DNA from: Ectopseudomonas oleovorans
GTDB taxonomy: Bacteria > Pseudomonadota > Gammaproteobacteria > Pseudomonadales > Pseudomonadaceae
Length of the DNA: 38,632 bases
NCBI RefSeq assembly: GCF_003052605.1
Contig: NZ_QASO01000014.1
Coordinates: 1-38,632 of the forward strand
Reading direction: 5' to 3'
The translations under genes were made by a program, and so were the position numbers. Within the stretch, counting starts at the first letter, position 1. Each line of letters begins with the position of its first letter. Positions 33,464-38,632 of the stretch are shown here, piece after piece. The notes under the pieces were generated by a model that was not told the DNA's origin, did not search any database, and worked only from the letters and a program-made list of their open reading frames with translations.

Positions 33464-34147
33464 ATGATCAAGCGCAGCCTGAAATCCATCGTCACCACCT
33501 GGTTTACAGGCCTGTTGTCGTTGCTGCCACTGGTTCTGACCCTGGCACTACTTGCCTGGATATTCAGCCTGCTCAATCGTCTGGTCGGACCTTCGACCCT
33601 GATCGGCCAAGTATTCGCTGCCCTCGGCCAGCCCTTTTCCAGCAACAGCTACCTGGCCTACTTGCTGGGCAGCCTGGTACTGCTGGCCAGCCTCTATCCA
33701 CTGGGCCTGGCCGTGCAACTGGGCCTACGCCGGCCCCTGTCCTGGCTGCTGGATCGCACCCTGCGGCGCACGCCGCTGATCGGCAACTTCTACAACCTGG
33801 CCGATCGCTTCGTCGGCCTGCTGGACAAGAGCAAGAACCCGGACATCACCACCATGGCGCCGGTCTGGTGTTTCTTCGGCGGTGACGGCGCAGCGGTACT
33901 GGCCCTGCGTCCAAGCTCGGAGACGGTGGAACTGGAAGGCCGTGCCTACTGTGCCATCCTCATTCCCACCGCGCCGATTCCGGTCGGTGGCGGCCTGCTC
34001 TACGTACCACAGGAGTGGATACGCCCGGCCGAAATGGGCGTCGACCAGTTGACCAGCATCTATGTATCCATGGGCCTCACCCCACCAACCCCCAAGCGCG
34101 GCCTGGAAAACGCGCCGATCAAGCGCGCGGATGTCGAGCCGCTCTAA
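33464..34147 (+). CDS. DUF502 family membrane protein
   Basis: This 227-aa protein has two N-terminal membrane segments (about 12-36 and 62-86) and a soluble C-terminal region. LKSIVTTWFTGLLSLLPLVLTLALLAW and RTPLIGNFYNLADRFVGLL are typical of the DUF502 family. The function is not established; plant relatives are linked to membrane trafficking. AAGGAAA lies before the ATG. The 184-bp gap from dctM contains the dctPQM terminator and two GTGCAC palindromes 18 bp apart (33385 and 33403). Its stop overlaps the stop of the convergent Lrp gene by 4 bp. Confidence 0.88.
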   Translation: MIKRSLKSIVTTWFTGLLSLLPLVLTLALLAWIFSLLNRLVGPSTLIGQVFAALGQPFSSNSYLAYLLGSLVLLASLYPLGLAVQLGLRRPLSWLLDRTLRRTPLIGNFYNLADRFVGLLDKSKNPDITTMAPVWCFFGGDGAAVLALRPSSETVELEGRAYCAILIPTAPIPVGGGLLYVPQEWIRPAEMGVDQLTSIYVSMGLTPPTPKRGLENAPIKRADVEPL

Positions 34148-34611
34148 GCCAGCGGCAGACTGGTAGTGGACTTGATCTCCGACAGCGCGACGATGGAGTT
34201 CACCTCCTGGATTCCCGGCACCAGCGACAGCTTCTCGAAGAAAAAGCGCTCATAGGCCTCAATGTCGCGGGTGACGATGCGCAGCATGAAATCCACCGCG
34301 CCCATCAGCACATGGCACTCCAGCACCTCGGGAAACTCGCGCATGGCCTCGGCGAACTCGGTCAGGTTGGAACGCCCATGGGCGTTGAGCTTCACCTGAG
34401 CGAACACCTGGGTGTGCAGACCGACCTTCTTGCGATCGAGCAACGTCACCTGCTTGCGGATCACCCCCTCCTCCTTGAGGCGCTGGATACGGCGCCAGCA
34501 CGGCGACTGCGACAGACCGATGCGCTCGGCGAGCTCAGCGGTGGACAAGCCGGCGTCCTCCTGCAGCAGGGCGAGAATACGTTGATCGTAGGCATCCAAC
34601 GCAATGGACAT
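34144..34611 (-). CDS. Lrp/AsnC-family transcriptional regulator
   Basis: This 155-aa protein has an N-terminal winged HTH (ALDAYDQRILALLQEDAGLSTAELAERIGLSQSPCWRRIQRLKEEGVI, recognition helix SQSPCWRRIQRL) and a C-terminal RAM/ACT-like ligand domain (AQVKLNAHGR...EVLECHVLMGAVDFMLRIVTRDIEAYERFF). Such proteins form octamers that respond to amino acids and often control amino-acid transport or breakdown. The start at 34611 was chosen because the family begins near LDAYDQRIL; an upstream ATG at 34653 lacks support. It is divergent from the 108-aa gene, and a short inverted repeat lies in its upstream region. Its exact regulon is unknown. Confidence 0.92.
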   Translation of the reverse strand: MSIALDAYDQRILALLQEDAGLSTAELAERIGLSQSPCWRRIQRLKEEGVIRKQVTLLDRKKVGLHTQVFAQVKLNAHGRSNLTEFAEAMREFPEVLECHVLMGAVDFMLRIVTRDIEAYERFFFEKLSLVPGIQEVNSIVALSEIKSTTSLPLA

Positions 34612-34647
34612 AAATAATCCCCAATACTCGAAATTAAAGGCAAGCTT

Positions 34648-34664
34648 ATCCATTAAACATGGAT
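34648..34664. promoter_or_regulatory. Possible operator upstream of the Lrp-like gene
   Basis: ATCCAT and ATGGAT flank TAAAC in the AT-rich gap between the divergent Lrp-like and 108-aa genes. The palindromic AT-rich form fits Lrp-type autoregulation, but one short repeat is weak evidence. Confidence 0.3.
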
Positions 34665-34738
34665 TAACACAGCGAACCAGGCAAACCTTTTGCCGGAATA
34701 AGGCGGAAACTTAGGCAAAATCTGCCCGAGTTATCGCC

Positions 34739-35065
34739 ATGCCTGATACCACCCCGTTTCCGTCCGCCCATTCCCGACGCGATCCCTGGCAGGATCGCCC
34801 TGACGCCTGCGTTGAGTACCAGCTGCGCACCGATGCCGAAGCCGATGTCATGTGCCGCCTGCTCGGCCTGTTCGCACAGTTGCAGGTGTTACCCGACGCC
34901 CTGCACATGCAGCGCCTGCAGGACGACCTGCATATCAGCCTGCGTCTGTCTGGCCTGTCGCTGCATCGCGCCGGCGTGCTGGCGCAGAAACTGCGCAGCC
35001 TGGTCTGCGTATGGGAGGTGACCTGGCAACACCTGGATCACAGCCTGGTGACGGAGGTGGCCTGA
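34739..35065 (+). CDS. Hypothetical protein (108 aa)
   Basis: This encodes a 108-aa protein that I do not firmly recognise. It has an N-terminal hydrophilic region and then EYQLRTDAEADVMCRLLGLFAQLQVLPDALHMQRLQDDLHISLRLSGLSLHRAGVLAQKLRSLVCVWEVTW. The alternation of strands and helices around the LHISLRL strand reads like an ACT-like alpha/beta fold, as in small regulators of amino-acid enzymes. No clear ribosome-binding site precedes the ATG. It is divergent from the Lrp-like gene and 121 bp before the GspE-like gene. Confidence 0.65.
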   Translation: MPDTTPFPSAHSRRDPWQDRPDACVEYQLRTDAEADVMCRLLGLFAQLQVLPDALHMQRLQDDLHISLRLSGLSLHRAGVLAQKLRSLVCVWEVTWQHLDHSLVTEVA

Positions 35066-35186
35066 AGCGGCGACTCATCACGCATGGGCCTTCGCCCTTG
35101 TGCTGCTTTTCGGGCATCCTAGCCAGGCTGAAAGGCCGTTGAAAAACGGCCTGCTAACCTTGTTCAGGCCGACCCGAGGAGCCCGC

Positions 35187-36971
35187 ATGTCCGCCTTCAC
35201 CGCTACCGCCCCTGACCGTGTACTGGATCTTGGCGACCTGCTGCGTGAGCTGGTGGCCCAGGGCCGGGTCGAGCAGGACGTGGCCGAGCAGTGCCTGGCG
35301 ATTCGCCGCAGCTCACTGAACAACACCCAACATCCGCTGGAGTTCCTCGCCGCACAGCAGGTCGACGACCTGACGCGCCCGGGCAAGAAGCTCGACCTGG
35401 AAACCCTTACCGTCTGGCTGGCCGACTTCGCCGGCCAACCCTACCTGCGCATCGATCCACTGAAGATCGACGTGCCGGCTATCACCCCGTTGATGTCCTA
35501 CGCCTTCGCCCAGCGTCACAAGATCCTCGCCGTGGCAGTGGACAGCGAAAGCGTCACCATCGCCAGCAGCCAGCCGCTGGTGCACAGCTGGGAGGCCAAC
35601 CTGGTGCACGTGCTCAAGCGCCCGATCAAGCGCGTGGTAGCCAACCCCAGCGACATTCAGCGCTTCACCACCGAGTTCTATCGCCTGGCGCGTTCGGTCA
35701 GCGGCGCCAATGCCACCGATCAAAAGATCAGCGGCGTCGGCAACTTCGAGCAATTGCTCAGCCTCGGCGCCCAGGATCAGGAGCCGGACGCCAACGACGC
35801 GCACATCGTCAACATCGTCGACTGGCTGTTCCAGTACGCCTTCCAGCAACGTGCCAGCGATATCCACATCGAGCCACGCCGCGAGCAGGGCAGCGTACGC
35901 TTTCGCATCGACGGCGTGCTGCACACCGTCTACCAGTTCCCGGCACAGGTGACCATGGCGGTGGTCAGCCGCCTGAAGAACCTCGGGCGCATGAACATCG
36001 CCGAGAAACGCAAGCCACAGGATGGCCGGGTCAAGACCAAGACCCCGGATGGCGGCGAAGTGGAATTGCGCCTGTCGACCCTGCCGACCGCCTTCGGCGA
36101 GAAGATGGTGATGCGTATCTTCGACCCGGAAGTACTGCTGAAAAGCCCGGATCAGCTTGGCTTCTCTCCTGACGACCTGCGCCGCTGGGCCAGCATGACC
36201 AGCCAGCCCAACGGCATCATTCTGGTCACCGGCCCCACCGGCTCGGGCAAGACCACCACCCTCTACACCACCCTCAAGCAACTGGCGACCGAGGAGGTGA
36301 ACGTCTGCACCATCGAAGACCCGATCGAGATGATCGAAGGCGCCTTCAACCAGATGCAGGTGCAGCACAACATCGACCTGACCTTCGCCAGCGGCGTGCG
36401 CGCGCTGATGCGTCAGGATCCGGACATCATCATGGTCGGTGAGATCCGCGACCTGGAAACCGCCGAAATGGCGATACAGGCGGCACTGACCGGCCACCTG
36501 GTGCTGTCCACCCTGCACACCAACGACGCGTCCAGCGCCATCACCCGCCTGCTCGAACTGGGCGTGCCGCACTACCTGCTCAAGGCCACCATTCTCGGCG
36601 TCATGGCGCAGCGCCTGGTGCGAACCCTGTGCCCACACTGCAAGGCGCCGGTGCAGCTGGACGAGGACGCCTGGAATAGCCTGACCCGTCCCTGGAGCTC
36701 GCCACTGCCAACGCAGGCCCATCATGCCGTCGGCTGCCTGGAGTGCCGTGAAACCGGCTATCGTGGCCGTGCCGGTGTCTACGAAATCATGCTGATCAAC
36801 GACGCCATCAAACCGCTGATCAACGCCGACACCGACCTCACCGCACTGCGCCGCGCCGCCTTCAAGGACGGTATGCGTAGCCTGCGTCTGTCCGGCGCGC
36901 AAAAGGTCGCGGCAGGGCTGACCACCATCGAGGAAGTGCTGCGCGTCACTCCGCAAAGCGAGCAACGCTGA
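35187..36971 (+). CDS. GspE/PilB-family secretion ATPase, orphan
   Basis: This 594-aa traffic ATPase of the type II secretion/type IV pilus family has an N-terminal MshEN-like domain (about 1-180), a linker, the N-terminal ATPase half (RASDIHIEPRREQGSVRFRIDG), Walker A GPTGSGKTTT (about 350), the Asp box TIEDPIE, Walker B DPDIIMVGEIRD and the His box LVLSTLHTNDA. A tetracysteine zinc site, CPHC (about 482) and CLEC (about 517), fits the family. GAGGAG precedes the ATG. No other pilus or secretion genes are nearby, so it is an orphan; I recall a PAO1 equivalent annotated as a secretion-pathway ATPase. The partner machine cannot be told from this window. Confidence 0.9.
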   Translation: MSAFTATAPDRVLDLGDLLRELVAQGRVEQDVAEQCLAIRRSSLNNTQHPLEFLAAQQVDDLTRPGKKLDLETLTVWLADFAGQPYLRIDPLKIDVPAITPLMSYAFAQRHKILAVAVDSESVTIASSQPLVHSWEANLVHVLKRPIKRVVANPSDIQRFTTEFYRLARSVSGANATDQKISGVGNFEQLLSLGAQDQEPDANDAHIVNIVDWLFQYAFQQRASDIHIEPRREQGSVRFRIDGVLHTVYQFPAQVTMAVVSRLKNLGRMNIAEKRKPQDGRVKTKTPDGGEVELRLSTLPTAFGEKMVMRIFDPEVLLKSPDQLGFSPDDLRRWASMTSQPNGIILVTGPTGSGKTTTLYTTLKQLATEEVNVCTIEDPIEMIEGAFNQMQVQHNIDLTFASGVRALMRQDPDIIMVGEIRDLETAEMAIQAALTGHLVLSTLHTNDASSAITRLLELGVPHYLLKATILGVMAQRLVRTLCPHCKAPVQLDEDAWNSLTRPWSSPLPTQAHHAVGCLECRETGYRGRAGVYEIMLINDAIKPLINADTDLTALRRAAFKDGMRSLRLSGAQKVAAGLTTIEEVLRVTPQSEQR

Positions 36972-37242
36972 GGCGTGCGCAGCCCGCCAGCGGCGGGGCC
37001 AGGCGGACAGACACTGAGCCTCTTTGAGCTGCCGCACCAGCGCGGCAAGCACAAACCATTTCGATATGAACGGGTTCTCATCGCTCAACAGGCATGCGCC
37101 CACCCTGCGAAGGGGTCGGCGGCAACGGCCATGTGACTATGCTTAGATTGTTCGCCCTGGCACGCCGTTGAACAACGTAGGCGAGACAGGCAAGACAAGG
37201 CAGGTAGTTGTTCAACAGCCTGCAAGCAAAGGAGCCCATGCA
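36972..37242. other. Gene-free gap with inverted repeats
   Basis: After the ATPase gene a GC hairpin occurs at about 36980-36996 (GCCCGCC/GGCGGG), then TGCCGC/GCGGCA at 37030-37047. Farther on, GTTGAACAAC (37167-37176) and GTTGTTCAAC (37207-37216) face each other across 30 nt, a pattern seen in Pseudomonas intergenic repeats. No gene is supported. Confidence 0.4.
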
Positions 37243-37302
37243 ATGCTTGTTGAAGGGCGCGCAAGCAACACGCTCAGCCGGGGTCGTGCAGTACGTTCAT
37301 GA
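37243..37302 (+). CDS. Possible 19-aa leader ORF coupled to the NfeD-like gene
   Basis: ATG at 37243 opens a 19-codon frame, MLVEGRASNTLSRGRAVRS, whose TGA overlaps the ATG of the NfeD-like gene (ATGA at 37299-37302). AAAGGAG stands 8 nt before it, far better than anything in front of the NfeD-like ATG. It could be a translated leader that brings ribosomes to the next gene, or the broken remnant of a larger upstream protein. A second short frame from 37238 uses the same site. Confidence 0.4.
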   Translation: MLVEGRASNTLSRGRAVRS

Positions 37303-37544
37303 TCACCTATCTGCATAACCTGTCGTTCGAGCACTGGCTGGCCCTGGCTACCCTGCTGCTGATTTTCGAAGTGTTTGGTGCCGGCGGCTACCTGCTCTGG
37401 GTCGGCCTCATGGCTGTCGCTGTCGGCGCAGTGGTTTTCCTGCTTCCCGAGTTGCACTGGGCCTGGCAACTCATGCTGTTTGGCATGCTGGCGATACTGT
37501 CGGCATTGCTATGGCGGCAACACCAGCGCCGGACTGTCCGCTAG
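37299..37544 (+). CDS. NfeD-family membrane protein, lacking its C-terminal domain
   Basis: This 81-aa protein has two or three hydrophobic segments (HWLALATLLLIFEVFGAGGYLLWVGLMAVAVGAVVFLLPEL and WQLMLFGMLAILSALLW) that match the membrane half of NfeD/YbbK-type proteins. Usual family members continue for about 60-70 residues with an OB-fold domain; here a TAG follows LLWRQHQRRTVR. No stomatin/SPFH gene, the normal partner, is seen on either side. It may be a degraded copy or a short natural form. It has no own ribosome-binding site and probably depends on the leader ORF. Confidence 0.7.
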   Translation: MITYLHNLSFEHWLALATLLLIFEVFGAGGYLLWVGLMAVAVGAVVFLLPELHWAWQLMLFGMLAILSALLWRQHQRRTVR

Positions 37545-37641
37545 ATAGACCACCAATGCGGGCAACCGGCCATCGCCAGCAAGGAACCACCAGCGGCTTG
37601 CGCGACTCCTAGGTGAAGTACCACCCCAAAGGAGCTTCATC

Positions 37642-37980
37642 ATGCGTGTAACGAGCCGTGCCGCACTAGCCTTCAGTGCCTGCCTGTTTGCCCAGACTGC
37701 TGCCGCCGATGGCCTGCTGCGCGACATTCTTTCCTCGGGCGCAACCACCGCCTCGACCTATCTGACCTTCAAGGATCGCAAGCTGGTTGCAGCGGCCGAA
37801 GAAGATGCCAGCAGCTTCGTTGCCAGTAACGGCGAAATCCGCGGCCCGCACCTGGAAGCCGCGATGCAGCAACTGCGTAGCGCCAACCCGCAGTTGCAGG
37901 AGGCCGACGACATGGCGCTGGCCAGCGCCATTCTTGCAGCGTCGGCGAACGCGAGCGAGAACGTGGCGACCGCAGAATAA
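37642..37980 (+). CDS. DUF2388 family exported protein
   Basis: This 112-aa protein has a signal peptide (RVTSRAALAFSACLFAQTAAA, cut before DGLLRDIL). The mature part contains TYLTFKDRKLVAAAEEDASSFVASNGEIRGPHLEAAMQQLR and the end ADDMALASAILAAS, the known pattern of DUF2388 proteins of Pseudomonas. The function is unknown; they are small periplasmic proteins often found in several copies. AAAGGAG precedes the ATG by a good distance. An insertion sequence starts 4 nt after its stop. Confidence 0.88.
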   Translation: MRVTSRAALAFSACLFAQTAAADGLLRDILSSGATTASTYLTFKDRKLVAAAEEDASSFVASNGEIRGPHLEAAMQQLRSANPQLQEADDMALASAILAASANASENVATAE

Positions 37981-37984
37981 AAAA

Positions 37985-38632
37985 GGCTCTGTCTGAGTTA
38001 TCTGTTGCAGTGGTCTAAACTGAATCGTGATCTTTCCCAGCATGAGGGATCTATCATGAAAGCGGTTCAGTTTTCGCGGTGGATGGCACAGCTCTCCAGC
38101 CTCAACCCAGAGCAACGCGACCAGTTGAGATCCAAGCTCTTGCCAGCTGCCAGGCACTGGCAGGACGCAATCAAGGCCCCAAGCCATTGCCCGCATTGTC
38201 AATCGCGGGAACTGCGCCCCTGGGGTTCCAGTGGTGACTTGCCGCGATACCGCTGCAAGGTTTGCGGCAAAACCAGCAATGCCCTGACGGGCACCCCAAT
38301 GGCGCGACTGAGAAAGCGCCATCTCTGGCAAGACTATGCGGACGCACTGACCCAGAGCCTGAGCGTGCGCAAGGCCGCCGTTCATTGTGGCGTCAGCAAA
38401 AACACAGCTTTCCTGTGGCGACATAGGTTTCTTTCTCGGATTGCCGATCACCAGGCCCAGCACGCGTCAGGCATTGTTGAAGCAGATGAAACCTTCTTCC
38501 TGGAGTCCTTCAAAGGGCAACGCGAACTGCCTCGACCGCCTCGTCGGCGCGGTGGCAGCGCCCAACGACGCGGACTGTCTGCCGAGCAAATTCCTGTGCT
38601 GGTGGTAAGAGATCGCAGTGGTCAGCAGGCAG
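37985..38632 (+). mobile_element. IS1595-family insertion sequence, left part
   Basis: A terminal-looking GGCTCTGTCTGAGTTATCTG begins 5 nt after the DUF2388 stop, followed by a 50-nt leader and the transposase gene, which is still open at the window end. The right inverted repeat and target duplication are outside, so the left boundary is approximate. Confidence 0.7.
38056..38632 (+). CDS. IS1595-family transposase (partial)
   Basis: The first 192 codons are visible and open to the last base. The N-terminal zinc ribbon is [13 protein letters not shown]...[23 protein letters not shown], with two CxxC pairs (CPHC, CKVC). An HTH follows ([25 protein letters not shown]). [14 protein letters not shown] holds the first Asp of the DDE ISXO2-like catalytic domain. 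This is the layout of IS1595-family transposases. The ATG at 38056 directly precedes the conserved start. The C-terminal catalytic residues lie beyond the window, so intactness cannot be judged. Confidence 0.9.
   Translation, partial: MKAVQFSRWMAQLSSLNPEQRDQLRSKLLPAARHWQDAIKAPSHCPHCQSRELRPWGSSGDLPRYRCKVCGKTSNALTGTPMARLRKRHLWQDYADALTQSLSVRKAAVHCGVSKNTAFLWRHRFLSRIADHQAQHASGIVEADETFFLESFKGQRELPRPPRRRGGSAQRRGLSAEQIPVLVVRDRSGQQA

Noticed and set aside
35313..37103. Long minus-strand open frame opposite the GspE-like ATPase
   Set aside because: The plus strand carries all ATPase motifs. The antisense frame has no recognisable feature.

Overview
The window looks like chromosomal DNA from a high-GC gammaproteobacterium of the genus Pseudomonas. 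The backbone genes (asmA-like, mutY, yggX, tRNA-Phe, a HisPJQM-type amino-acid ABC transporter, rml, dctBD, dctPQM) follow, with some changes, what I remember of the P. aeruginosa PAO1 PA5146-PA5169 neighbourhood. A species in the P. mendocina/oleovorans area is plausible but is only an inference.

Layout. 1-596 is a gene-free, hairpin-rich stretch ending in a terminator. 597-6189 holds an OFA-family MFS transporter on the minus strand, then a tightly coupled asmA-like/mutY/yggX operon on the plus strand. tRNA-Phe at 6378-6453 is the attachment site of two tandem integrated elements. The first (6456-12799) is a compact 6.3-kb element bounded by perfect 50-bp direct repeats of the tRNA 3' half. 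All of its genes lie on the minus strand: tyrosine integrase, an unknown 143-aa protein, an AlpA-like DNA-binding protein, an unknown 104-aa protein, a primase-helicase, a 97-aa ORF that contains iteron-like repeats, a DUF5681 protein and an unknown 179-aa protein. It has no recognisable capsid, conjugation or resistance genes, so it resembles a replicating satellite or minimal integrative element. The second (12800-18149) is an older, decayed island. It has a P4-type integrase broken by a 4-bp duplication and joined to a zinc-ribbon gene fragment, an intact MmeI-like single-chain restriction-modification enzyme with a divergent HTH regulator, and a degenerate copy of the tRNA end at its far side.

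18396-22721 is the amino-acid ABC transporter operon (ATPase, binding protein, two permeases) and a SAM methyltransferase gene. tRNA-Thr (23016-23091) precedes the dTDP-L-rhamnose genes, here in the order rmlB, rmlA, rmlC, rmlD, with a perfect 21-bp inverted repeat between rmlB and rmlA. Next come the C4-dicarboxylate genes: the DctB/DctD two-component system, a canonical sigma-54 promoter (30077-30092) and the TRAP transporter dctPQM. The model is that DctB senses dicarboxylates and DctD activates RpoN-dependent transcription of dctPQM.

The last part (33464-38632) holds a DUF502 membrane protein, an Lrp/AsnC regulator, a small conserved-looking protein, an orphan GspE/PilB-type ATPase, a truncated NfeD-like protein with a possible coupled leader ORF, a DUF2388 exported protein and the start of an IS1595-family insertion sequence that runs off the window.

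The best candidates for undescribed biology are the 6.3-kb tRNA-Phe element, with its candidate replication origin inside a coding-like ORF and three unknown proteins, and the regulated MmeI-like system beside it.
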